From JAYPHU01 sp038127535 (lineage in GTDB: Bacteria > Pseudomonadota > Alphaproteobacteria > Rhodospirillales > UBA2165), in assembly GCA_038127535.1 (NCBI GenBank), contig JAYPHU010000025.1, forward strand, positions 1 to 57,951: DNA of 57,951 nt, given 5' to 3'. The position numbers and the translations under genes are program-made. The notes below the pieces were generated by a model. The model was not told the origin of the DNA. It searched no databases and worked only from the letters and a program-made list of their open reading frames with translations. Shown piece after piece: positions 16,692-24,818 of this stretch (the stretch's first letter is position 1; each line of letters starts with the position of its first letter).

Positions 16692-17885
16692 ATGAGCGGC
16701 GACAATACCCTTCTGTCCGGCCTTAGGGTCATTGAGATGAGCCATGTGATGGCGGCGCCCACCTGCGGGCTGATGCTGTCGGACATGGGTGCGGATGTGA
16801 TCAAGGTTGAGCGCATTCCCGGCGGCGACGATGTCCGCAAGCTCGCCCCGTTCGTCGACGATATCTCCACGCCGTTCACCATGATGAACCGCAACAAGCG
16901 GGGCATCGGCCTCAACATGAGGACCGACGAGGGCAAGGCGGCGTTGAAAAAGCTGATCCTGGGTGCGGACGTGTTTATCGAGAATTACCGCCTGGGCGCG
17001 ATGGATCATTACGGCGTGTCTTATGACCAGGTGAAGGCGGAGAACCCGAAGCTGATCTATTGTTCCATCTCCGGCTATGGCCGAACCGGCCCCTATGCGG
17101 CGAAGGGCGGCTTCGATCTGGTCGCGCAAGGCATGAGTGGGCTGATGAGCATCACCGGTGAGGGCTCGGGCCGCCCGCCGGTCAAAGTCGGCGCCCCGGT
17201 GACAGATATTACCGCCGGCTGCCTGGCGGCCATGGGAATCCTGGCGGCCCTGGTGAAGCGCAAGGAAACCGGCGAGGGCCAATACGTGGATACGTCCCTG
17301 TTCGAGGCCGGGATCATGCATACCTATTGGCAGTCTGCGATCTATTTCGGCTCCGGCGAGGTGCCGCAGGCCATGGGCTCGGCGCACCCGCTGATGGCGC
17401 CCTATCAGGCGTTCCAAACCAAAGACGGCTGGATCAATATCGGCTCCGCCAATCAGGGACTGTGGGGCAAGCTGACGGAGCTTTTGGGCGCGCCGGAGCT
17501 GGCCGACGATCCGCGCTTTGTTGAGCCCAAGGACCGGATGGAGAACTTGAGCGAGCTAGTCGAGGCGCTGACCGGCTACTTTATCACCGAAACGACGGAG
17601 AACTGGATGGACCGGTTGGAATCGATGGGTATCCCCGCCGGGCCGGTTCTGGATATCGCGCAGATGACCAGCGATCCGCAGGCCCTGGCGAGAGATATGG
17701 TGCAGGACGCGGCGCCGACCAAAGTCATCGGCCATCCGGTTAAGTACTCGGCGACGCCCACGTCGATCCAGCGGACTGCACCGGCGCTAGGCGAACATAC
17801 GGAAGAAGTGCTGGCGGAAGCGGGCTATCCTGAGCCGGAGATTGCCGCGCTGATCGAGTCGGGTGCTGCGGGCCGGGGCGCATAG
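16692..17885 (+). CDS. CaiB/BaiF (family III) CoA transferase
   Basis: A 397-residue class III CoA transferase. The N-terminal GLRVIEMSHVMAAPTCGLMLSD and ADVIKVERIPGGDD are typical, as are MNRNKRGIGLNM and SISGYGRTGPYAAKGGFDL. The expected nucleophilic Asp lies in VTDITAG at about residue 172. These enzymes move CoA between carboxylic acids through mixed anhydrides. The acyl donor and acceptor cannot be read from sequence. It lies between the crotonase gene and a small exported protein in one operon. Confidence 0.9.
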   Translation: MSGDNTLLSGLRVIEMSHVMAAPTCGLMLSDMGADVIKVERIPGGDDVRKLAPFVDDISTPFTMMNRNKRGIGLNMRTDEGKAALKKLILGADVFIENYRLGAMDHYGVSYDQVKAENPKLIYCSISGYGRTGPYAAKGGFDLVAQGMSGLMSITGEGSGRPPVKVGAPVTDITAGCLAAMGILAALVKRKETGEGQYVDTSLFEAGIMHTYWQSAIYFGSGEVPQAMGSAHPLMAPYQAFQTKDGWINIGSANQGLWGKLTELLGAPELADDPRFVEPKDRMENLSELVEALTGYFITETTENWMDRLESMGIPAGPVLDIAQMTSDPQALARDMVQDAAPTKVIGHPVKYSATPTSIQRTAPALGEHTEEVLAEAGYPEPEIAALIESGAAGRGA

Positions 17886-17895
17886 GAGACGGCTG

Positions 17896-18333
17896 ATGAA
17901 AAGCATGAAACTGTTGTTAGCAGGGGTTTTGTTTCTGGGACTGGCGTCGACTGCCGGCGCACAGGACGCCCGCATTCAGGCGGAAGGAGACGGGTTCTCT
18001 GTTCAATGGTCCGCCGTGAGGCAAAAAATCGGCGGCAAGGTGAAAAAGTCGACCCACTTTGTGGCCTTCGGTAATCCAGATCGAAACGAGGTTTTTCTGC
18101 CCAAGGGCAGTATTGAGCGGTTCGGTGAGAAGATCGTCATTGATCCGTTGAAGGGGCGGCCGCAACTCTGGGCGACGGTACTAGGCAAGACCCTTGTCAT
18201 CAATGCGACGGTGCAGACCGACCGGGGCGGACTCGAGAAGCAAGTTTATGAACGCAAACTGGTGCCCGGCGGGCTGGAGTTGAACTTCCTCCACCGAAGC
18301 TACGCGCAGGCAGGCTCGGGGGCGACGCATTAG
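17896..18333 (+). CDS. Small exported protein of unknown function
   Basis: A 145-residue product with a clear Sec signal, MKSMKLLLAGVLFLGLASTAGA, probably cleaved after Ala22. The ATG at 17896 is preferred because GGAGACGGCTG lies before it; the longer frame reads into the CoA transferase gene. The mature part is beta-rich (FSVQWSAVRQKIGGKVKKST, LWATVLGKTLVINATVQ) with no family recognised. The last residues, AQAGSGATH, are encoded by DNA that matches a repeat elsewhere in the window, so the C-terminus may have been remodelled. It follows the CoA transferase by 10 bp. Confidence 0.65.
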   Translation: MKSMKLLLAGVLFLGLASTAGAQDARIQAEGDGFSVQWSAVRQKIGGKVKKSTHFVAFGNPDRNEVFLPKGSIERFGEKIVIDPLKGRPQLWATVLGKTLVINATVQTDRGGLEKQVYERKLVPGGLELNFLHRSYAQAGSGATH

Positions 18334-18347
18334 AGGGAGTGAGGGGA

Positions 18348-18376
18348 TCCCCGGCAGCCGCTTTGCGCGCCGGGGA
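18348..18376. repeat. TCCCCGG/CCGGGGA palindromic unit
   Basis: Seven-base perfect arms around CAGCCGCTTTGCGCG, directly after the exported-protein gene. It is a variant member of the dispersed palindromes. Confidence 0.55.
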
Positions 18377-18381
18377 CAAGT

Positions 18382-18414
18382 AAAAAGGGCGCCGACCATT
18401 TCCGGTCGACGCCC
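18382..18414 (-). terminator. Intrinsic terminator for phaA
   Basis: The stem GGGCGCCGACC/GGTCGACGCCC has one C-A mismatch and an ATTTCC loop. On the minus strand it is followed by TTTTTA. It sits 27 bp beyond the phaA stop, between convergent genes. Confidence 0.8.
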
Positions 18415-18440
18415 TCGAGCGTTTAACAGGGAGGTAGATT

Positions 18441-19622
<1,182 letters not shown>

Positions 19623-19667
19623 TTAAGTCGTCCTTTCGTCCTCTCAGAGCCGGAAAGAATTCTATGT

Positions 19668-20090
19668 TCAGTCCGGCGATTTCATAATCGCTTCGCCCTT
19701 GAGGACCAGTTTGTCCCCGACGAAACAGTTGGTTGTCATCACAATGGTGTACTTTTCCGAATTGACGTCGGTCACCTCGACCAGCGTCTTGACCACGTCG
19801 CCGATCATGACCGGCGCGCGGAACTGCAGATTTTGGTTCAAGTAGATCCAGCCGGGTCCCGGAAAGATATAGCCCAGCGTTGCGGAAATATGACTGGCGG
19901 TCAGAATGCCGTGGGCAATCCTTTGGCCAAACATAGTCCCCTTGGCGAATTCCTCGTCCAAGTGGATCGGGTTAAAGTCGCCCGACACTTCCGCAAAAGA
20001 CCGGACGTCCTGATCGGTAACCTGCTTTTCGTATTCCGCCGTCATACCGACAGCGATGTCCTTGATAAATTTTTGGCTCGGCAGATCCAC
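19668..20090 (-). CDS. phaJ: MaoC-type (R)-specific enoyl-CoA hydratase
   Basis: A 140-residue single-hotdog protein. The hydratase-2 motif is intact in VSGDFNPIHLDEEFAK, with the likely dyad Asp38 and His43. GQRIAHGILTASHIS and IYLNQNLQFRAPVMIGD complete the family pattern. PhaJ enzymes convert trans-2-enoyl-CoA from beta-oxidation into (R)-3-hydroxyacyl-CoA for PHA synthase. Position between phaA and phaR supports this reading, although other MaoC dehydratases look similar. Confidence 0.82.
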   Translation of the reverse strand: MDLPSQKFIKDIAVGMTAEYEKQVTDQDVRSFAEVSGDFNPIHLDEEFAKGTMFGQRIAHGILTASHISATLGYIFPGPGWIYLNQNLQFRAPVMIGDVVKTLVEVTDVNSEKYTIVMTTNCFVGDKLVLKGEAIMKSPD

Positions 20091-20154
20091 GTTACTTGTA
20101 CTCCTATACGCTTGTTGTGGTTGTTGGGGCCCGAAACAGGGTGCTTTTGTAGGA

Positions 20155-20757
20155 TTAGTCTTTCTTACTCAGGGCATCGAGCTGCTTTTGCATGTCAGCC
20201 AGTTGTTGACTGAGCTTGTCGAGATCAGCGCCCTCGGGCACCGGCTCGGCATCTTCTTCTTCGGCAGCTTTTGCGCCGCCTCTCATCATGCCGAAGGATT
20301 CTTGAAACAGCTCCAGATTGCGGCGGCTTACCTCGGCCCAGCCGTTCAGGCCGGTCGTGCCGCTCATCATGTCAGTCATCTGTTTCATGATTTCCTGCTG
20401 GTTCTTGCTGAAGCTCTCAATGGAATGTTCCATATATTGAGAGAACTGCGGACCGACGCCGTCGCCGTAGAATTTCAACAGCTGACGCAGCATGTTCAGC
20501 GGCAGCATGCTATGGCCCTTGTTTTCTTCCTCGGCAATAATCTGCGCCAGGATGGAGGCGGTCAGGTCCTTGCCGCTTTTGGCGTCGATGACGACGAAAA
20601 TTTCTTCGTCGTTCACCATGTGATGCAGGGTTTCAAGCGTGACGAACTCCCCGGACGCCGTGTTGTACAGCCGCCGGTTCGCGTACTTTTTAATGATAAT
20701 AGGATCGGGGCCGGTATCCCGCCCATCGCCGTTGCCGTTTGTACCTGTTTCTGCCAC
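20155..20757 (-). CDS. phaR: PHB synthesis repressor PhaR
   Basis: A 200-residue regulator. The N-terminal DNA-binding domain has the hallmark IIKKYANRRLYNT (about 21-33), then SGEFVTLETLHHMV and the PHB-accumulation regulatory domain LPLNMLRQLLKFYGDGVGPQFSQYMEHSIE. In Paracoccus and Rhodobacter the family represses phasin and its own gene and is released by binding nascent PHB. The C-terminus is a probable coiled coil (LDKLSQQLADMQKQLDALSKKD). It is divergent from phaP across a 188-bp AT-rich region with suitable palindromes. Confidence 0.95.
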   Translation of the reverse strand: MAETGTNGNGDGRDTGPDPIIIKKYANRRLYNTASGEFVTLETLHHMVNDEEIFVVIDAKSGKDLTASILAQIIAEEENKGHSMLPLNMLRQLLKFYGDGVGPQFSQYMEHSIESFSKNQQEIMKQMTDMMSGTTGLNGWAEVSRRNLELFQESFGMMRGGAKAAEEEDAEPVPEGADLDKLSQQLADMQKQLDALSKKD

Positions 20758-20796
20758 GTTTCAAATCTCCGTCTGCAACGCTGTTAAGGTCGATGT

Positions 20797-20824
20797 ACTA
20801 TAGCATAAAATTTTTGTAACGCAA
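20797..20824 (-). promoter_or_regulatory. Candidate phaR promoter
   Basis: Reading the minus strand: TTGCGT, a 16-bp spacer, TATAGT, about 40 bp before the phaR ATG. The -35 box overlaps the perfect palindrome at 20821-20834, which would let PhaR repress its own gene. Confidence 0.5.
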
Positions 20825-20841
20825 AAATTTTTGCATTGCAA
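20821..20841. promoter_or_regulatory. Probable PhaR operator (two fused palindromes)
   Basis: A perfect 14-bp palindrome GCAAAAATTTTTGC runs straight into TTGCATTGCAA, which is symmetric about its central T. TGC/GCA-rich palindromes are the known PhaR target type. It overlaps the phaR -35 box and ends 9 bp before the phaP -35 box. Confidence 0.65.
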
Positions 20842-20850
20842 AATATTTTG

Positions 20851-20878
20851 TTGACACATAGAGAAAATATTCTATATT
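20851..20878 (+). promoter_or_regulatory. phaP promoter
   Basis: A consensus TTGACA, a 16-bp spacer and TATATT in an AT-rich stretch unlike the rest of the window. It lies 67 bp before the phaP ATG and between two GCATTGCAA copies (20833 and 20924). Confidence 0.75.
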
Positions 20879-20923
20879 TTATTCCGTGAAGCAAAAACAT
20901 CCATGAGCTTCTTAACAATTTAC

Positions 20924-20932
20924 GCATTGCAA
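20924..20932. promoter_or_regulatory. Second GCATTGCAA copy, probable PhaR site
   Basis: An exact repeat of the 9-mer at 20833-20841, located in the phaP 5' untranslated region 13 bp before the ATG. Two sites flanking the promoter would allow blocking or looping. Confidence 0.5.
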
Positions 20933-20945
20933 AAGGGAATGATCC

Positions 20946-21479
20946 ATGACCACCAAAGCGAAAGCTAAACCTTCCACGGCCACTGAAACTGCCGCTGAAA
21001 CCTTCGAAACCATTGCCAACGTCGGCAAGGAAACCGTTGAAACCGTTATCTCAATGAGCAGCGAAGCTGCTGCCGAGGGTTACAAGAACGCCTCTGCCTA
21101 CGGCAAGGACAGCATGGACGCCATGAAAGACGGCTATGATAAGATGGCTGCTTCCGGTAAAGACAACCTGGACGCCTGCACCAAAGCTTATGGCGCCGCG
21201 TTTGCCGGTTTCGAGGCTTATTACAACCAAATGCTCGACTACACCAAGAAGGCCGCTGCCCAGAACGCCGACATCGTCGAAAAGTTCTATGCGGTGAAGA
21301 CCCCGCAGGACCTGCTTGATGTACAGTTCGAAGCGATGAACAACTCTGTCAATCGGGTGATTGCTCAGACCACCGAGATGAACAAAATCACCACCGACAT
21401 GATGTCCAAGACCATTGCGCCGATCAAAGCGCAGGTCGAAAGCTCCGTCGAAGCTTTCGTTAAGCCCTACACGGCCTAA
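20946..21479 (+). CDS. phaP: Phasin
   Basis: A 177-residue helical protein of the phasin family that coats PHB granules. The first ~20 residues are Ala/Lys/Thr-rich (TTKAKAKPSTATETAAE). Amphipathic helices follow, with AYGKDSMDAMKDGYDKMA and YGAAFAGFEAYYNQMLDYTKK, and the conserved-looking VKTPQDLLDVQFEAMNNSVNR. Codon use is biased toward a few codons, as expected for a highly expressed protein. It has its own strong promoter and a terminator, and is the first gene of the forward pha side. Confidence 0.92.
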   Translation: MTTKAKAKPSTATETAAETFETIANVGKETVETVISMSSEAAAEGYKNASAYGKDSMDAMKDGYDKMAASGKDNLDACTKAYGAAFAGFEAYYNQMLDYTKKAAAQNADIVEKFYAVKTPQDLLDVQFEAMNNSVNRVIAQTTEMNKITTDMMSKTIAPIKAQVESSVEAFVKPYTA

Positions 21480-21515
21480 GTTCGAACGAGGCCGATCGTA
21501 TTGGCCAGGTAATTG

Positions 21516-21555
21516 AAACGGGAGCTTTACTGAGAGATCAGGCGCTCCCGTTTTT
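21516..21555 (+). terminator. Intrinsic terminator after phaP
   Basis: The 10-bp perfect stem AAACGGGAGC/GCTCCCGTTT has an 18-base loop and runs into TTTTTC. It sits 37 bp after phaP, so abundant phasin message would be separated from phaB-phaC. Confidence 0.9.
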
Positions 21556-21622
21556 CTTTATGTTCCGTATTGGTCGCCGCTATGTTGAGCGGTGAGCAGA
21601 AATCATTGGGAGGAAACTGATC

Positions 21623-22345
21623 ATGAGTCGCGTAGCTATTGTTACCGGCGGCACCCGCGGCATCGGCGCGGCCACCGCCATCGCACTGGAAGGCAAAGGA
21701 TACACGGTTGCAGCCGTTTATGGCTCCAACGACGAGCGGGCGAAAGCCTTTGCCGACGAAACCGGCATCAATATTTATAAGTGGGACGTGTCCGACTTCG
21801 AGGCCTGCATGAATGGTGTGGCCCAAGTCGAGGCTGATCTCGGCCCGGTCGACGTGTTGGTCAACAACGCCGGCATCACCCGGGACGGCACTGTCCACAA
21901 AATGTCGCCTGAAAACTGGAAAGACGTGATCGATACAAACCTGGGCTCCTGCTTCAACATGAGCCGAGCGGTGATCGAAGGTATGCGGGACCGCAAGTTC
22001 GGCCGCATCGTCAATGTGGGTTCCATCAACGGTCAGGCCGGCCAGTACGGTCAGGTCAACTACGCCGCAGCCAAGTCGGGCATCCATGGCTTCACCAAGG
22101 CCCTGGCGCAGGAAGGCGCCGGCGCCGGTGTTACCGTCAACGCGATTGCGCCCGGTTATATTGACACCGATATGGTTGCCGCTGTACCGGAGCGGGTTTT
22201 GGAAAAGATCGTCGAGCGCATTCCCGTCGGCCGCCTCGGCAAGGCAAGTGAAATCGCCCGGTCTATCCTGTTCCTGACTGACGACGAAGCCGGCTTCATC
22301 ACGGGCTCCACCTTGTCCGTGAATGGCGGCCAGCATATGTACTAA
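21623..22345 (+). CDS. phaB: Acetoacetyl-CoA reductase
   Basis: A 240-residue classical short-chain dehydrogenase that reduces acetoacetyl-CoA to (R)-3-hydroxybutyryl-CoA with NADPH. The cofactor loop TGGTRGIGAATA starts at residue 8, VLVNNAGITRDGT follows, and the catalytic set is Ser134 (NVGSING), Tyr147 and Lys151 (NYAAAKSG). The ASEIARSILFLTDDEAGFITGSTLSVNGG ending is PhaB-like. It starts after GGGAGGAAACTGATC and is followed by phaC after 21 bp. Confidence 0.95.
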   Translation: MSRVAIVTGGTRGIGAATAIALEGKGYTVAAVYGSNDERAKAFADETGINIYKWDVSDFEACMNGVAQVEADLGPVDVLVNNAGITRDGTVHKMSPENWKDVIDTNLGSCFNMSRAVIEGMRDRKFGRIVNVGSINGQAGQYGQVNYAAAKSGIHGFTKALAQEGAGAGVTVNAIAPGYIDTDMVAAVPERVLEKIVERIPVGRLGKASEIARSILFLTDDEAGFITGSTLSVNGGQHMY

Positions 22346-22366
22346 TAAGACTAACGTGAGGAATTA

Positions 22367-24181
22367 ATGATGTCCGACGCCCCGAAATCGTCTCAGAACG
22401 AAGCCGCCCAGCAATGGATCGAATCAGTGAATACCATGGCCTCGACCTGGCAGGCGGCGATGACCAACTTGTCCGATATGTGGAACAAGAATCTGCAATC
22501 CACCATGGAGACGGCGTCGGACGCCCTCAAGGAAAATAACGTCCAGAACCCGATGGATGCCATGCAGGACATGGCCAATGCCAAACTTGATCAGGATAAG
22601 ATCATGGCCGCCCAGATGGAGCTTTGGCAGGACTACCAAAAGCTCTGGATGCACACCACGTCCCGGCTGATGAACCAGGAAGAGGGGCCGTCAGAGAACG
22701 GCACCCGTGACGGCCGGTTCCGGAGCGAGGCCTGGAACGACAATCCGGTCTTTGAATTCATCAAGGAATCCTACTTCCTCAACAGCAAGTGGATGAAGAA
22801 ATACCTCTCCAGTATGGAAGGTATGGACGACGACACCGCGCGTAAGGTGGAGTTTTATGGCCAACAGATCGTTGACGCTCTGGCGCCGAGCAATTTTCCG
22901 CTGACTAACCCGGACGTGCTGAAGGAAATTCAGGAAACCAAGGGCGCCAATCTGGTGCAGGGCCTGAACAACTTGGCCGAGGACCTAAAGAACGGGTCGG
23001 GAGGCCTGCGCCCCCGGCACACGCGCCCCGATGATTTTGAGGTAGGCAAGGATTTGGCCACCACGCCGGGTAGCGTCGTCTACGAGACGCCGTTGATGCA
23101 GCTCATTCAATATGAGCCGGCGACGAAGAATGTTTACAAGAAACCCCTGCTGATCGTGCCGCCGTGGATCAACAAGTTCTACATCCTCGATCTGGGCGAA
23201 GAGAATTCCTTCATCAAATGGTCGGTGGAGCAGGGCTATACGGTCTTTGTCGTCTCCTGGGTGAACCCGGACGGATCCCACCAGGATAAAAGCTTCGACG
23301 ATTATGCCAAGGAAGGCATCTTTGCCGCGCTCGAAGGCGTGGAAAAAGCCACCGGCGAGAAGCAGGTGAACGCCATCGGCTACTGCATCGGCGGCACCTT
23401 GATGGCGGCGGTGCTGGCCTATATGGCGAAAAAGTACGACGACCGGATTTCCAGCATCACCTATTTCGCTGCTCAGGTGGATTTCGAGAACGCCGGCGAT
23501 CTGAAAATTTTCTCCGATGCCCAACAGGTTGAAACCCTGGAGCGCCAGTTGCTCGGCAAAGGTTATCTGGACGCGGGCTACATGGCGTCCACGTTCAACA
23601 TGCTGCGGGCCAACGACCTGATCTGGTTCTTCCACGTGAACAATTATCTGATGGGCAAGGAGCCGCCGAAGTTCGATCTGCTGTTCTGGAATGCGGATGC
23701 GACCCGGTTCCCGGCCCGGCTCCTGCTGGATTACCTCAAGAACATGTATGTGGAAAATCGGTTGTCCAAACCTGGCGGGTTTACCCTGTTGGACGAGAAG
23801 GTCGATCTCAGGGACGTCAATATTCCGGTCTACCTGCAGGCGACTGTGGAAGACCACATCGCGCCGGCGGAGTCAGTCTTTAAGGCGACTAAGCTTTACA
23901 GTGGTCCGGTGAAGTTCGTGTTGGGCGGTTCCGGCCATATCGCCGGGGTGATTAACCCGCCGCACAAGAGCAAGTATCAATATTGGACCAACAGCTCAGA
24001 AAAGAAATATAACTCGGTCAAGGCCTGGCAAAAGGACGCCAAGGAAACGGCCGGTTCCTGGTGGCCCGATTGGGACAAGTGGCTGTCCAAGCTGTCCGGC
24101 GACAAGGTGCCGGCGCGCAAGATCGTCAATGCCATTGAGCCGGCGCCGGGGTCTTATGTTAAAGTCCGGTCAGAGGGATAA
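22367..24181 (+). CDS. phaC: Class I polyhydroxyalkanoate synthase
   Basis: A 604-residue synthase polymerising (R)-3-hydroxybutyryl-CoA. The lipase-like box GYCIGG contains the nucleophile Cys340. The acid is Asp496 in ATVEDHIAP, and His524 in GSGHIAGV completes the triad. The first 110 residues (Met/Gln/Asp-rich helices, MTNLSDMWNKNLQSTME) are the variable N-terminal domain. PPWINKFYILDL and WNADATRFPARLLLDYL are class I hallmarks. GTGAGGAATTA precedes the ATG-ATG start. It probably shares a transcript with phaB. Confidence 0.97.
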   Translation: MMSDAPKSSQNEAAQQWIESVNTMASTWQAAMTNLSDMWNKNLQSTMETASDALKENNVQNPMDAMQDMANAKLDQDKIMAAQMELWQDYQKLWMHTTSRLMNQEEGPSENGTRDGRFRSEAWNDNPVFEFIKESYFLNSKWMKKYLSSMEGMDDDTARKVEFYGQQIVDALAPSNFPLTNPDVLKEIQETKGANLVQGLNNLAEDLKNGSGGLRPRHTRPDDFEVGKDLATTPGSVVYETPLMQLIQYEPATKNVYKKPLLIVPPWINKFYILDLGEENSFIKWSVEQGYTVFVVSWVNPDGSHQDKSFDDYAKEGIFAALEGVEKATGEKQVNAIGYCIGGTLMAAVLAYMAKKYDDRISSITYFAAQVDFENAGDLKIFSDAQQVETLERQLLGKGYLDAGYMASTFNMLRANDLIWFFHVNNYLMGKEPPKFDLLFWNADATRFPARLLLDYLKNMYVENRLSKPGGFTLLDEKVDLRDVNIPVYLQATVEDHIAPAESVFKATKLYSGPVKFVLGGSGHIAGVINPPHKSKYQYWTNSSEKKYNSVKAWQKDAKETAGSWWPDWDKWLSKLSGDKVPARKIVNAIEPAPGSYVKVRSEG

Positions 24182-24195
24182 CACGGAGGCGCATC

Positions 24196-24435
24196 ATGAA
24201 ATTCAAGATCGATATCGAATGCACGCCGCAGGAAGCGCGGGACTTTTTCGGCCTGCCGAATGTGGATAGCCTGAACAAGGCGATCATGGACCATGCGCAG
24301 GAGCAGATGACCTCGCAGATGAGCGCCATGGATCCGGAAACGTTCCTCAACACCTGGATGCCCGCCGGTACCAAGATGATGGAAAACTTCCAGCAGCAGT
24401 TCTTCAGCCAGTTCGGCGGCAAATACGAGAAGTGA
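24196..24435 (+). CDS. Small conserved protein downstream of phaC (DUF6489-like)
   Basis: A 79-residue acidic, Met/Gln-rich protein. The start MKFKIDIECTPQEARDFFGL has a short beta-strand look, then a helical part DHAQEQMTSQMSAM and an aromatic C-terminus (MMENFQQQFFSQFGGKYEK) recalling phasin-like or MaoC-associated helices. I recognise it as resembling the small DUF6489 proteins that follow phaC in alphaproteobacteria; function is unknown. It lies 14 bp after phaC with an ACGGAGGCG ribosome-binding site, so co-expression with the synthase is likely. Confidence 0.75.
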   Translation: MKFKIDIECTPQEARDFFGLPNVDSLNKAIMDHAQEQMTSQMSAMDPETFLNTWMPAGTKMMENFQQQFFSQFGGKYEK

Positions 24436-24465
24436 TGCCCGTTTAGGGCCTATCTCACGTCGTCA

Positions 24466-24509
24466 TACCCGAGTCGGGACCAATGCTAATTGGGACCAAT
24501 TCTCGGGTA
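24466..24509. repeat. TACCCGAG/CTCGGGTA palindromic unit
   Basis: Eight-base perfect arms, with an inner GGGACCAAT direct repeat in the loop. It is the first of four repeat units in the 383-bp gap after the pha genes, which contains no gene. Confidence 0.7.
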
Positions 24510-24530
24510 TCTGCCATGACGCTCCGCTAG

Positions 24531-24562
24531 ATCCCCGAGAATTGCTTCGCAACTCGGGGATG
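24531..24562. repeat. ATCCCCGAG palindromic unit
   Basis: ATCCCCGAG, AA, TTGC-TTC-GCAA, CTCGGGGAT followed by GACGC. Apart from one base in each arm it matches the unit at 2364-2392. Confidence 0.8.
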
Positions 24563-24670
24563 ACGCTTTTGGGGTGGGCCGGCCCATGGATGACTAGAAT
24601 TATTTCTCGGCCCCTTCCGTAGTCATGCGCGGACGTGATCCGCGTATCTCTCTCCCTAATCAATACTGCC

Positions 24671-24699
24671 GTCATCCACGGGCTTGACCCGAGGATCCA
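24671..24699. repeat. GTCATCCACGGGCTTGACCC unit
   Basis: The arms TCCAC...GAGGATCCA surround GGGCTTGACCC; it shares CTTGACCCG-GGATCCA with the unit at 2164-2192. Just before it, GTAGTCATGCGCGGAC...GTGATCCGCG matches a block inside the decayed PAS-GGDEF tail (14403-14440). Confidence 0.6.
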
Positions 24700-24740
24700 C
24701 CTTAAACTGCAAAATTGATACCCGACAACTGATTACCGTC

Positions 24741-24786
24741 AGCCTGCCTCCGCCGAAACGAAGCGTCGGCTTTGCGCAGGCAGGCT
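24741..24786. repeat. AGCCTGCCT/AGGCAGGCT inverted repeat
   Basis: Nine-base perfect arms enclose a second imperfect stem (GCCGA...TCGGC). The right arm with flanks, GCGCAGGCAGGCTCGGG, recurs exactly at 18304-18320 inside the end of the small exported-protein gene. Confidence 0.7.
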
Positions 24787-24818
24787 CGGGCATGACGTAC
24801 GCAATTGAATCGCGCACA

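Noticed and set aside
22985..23857. A 290-codon minus-strand frame opposite phaC
   Set aside because: Opposite the catalytic core of PHA synthase, with no ribosome-binding site or motif.
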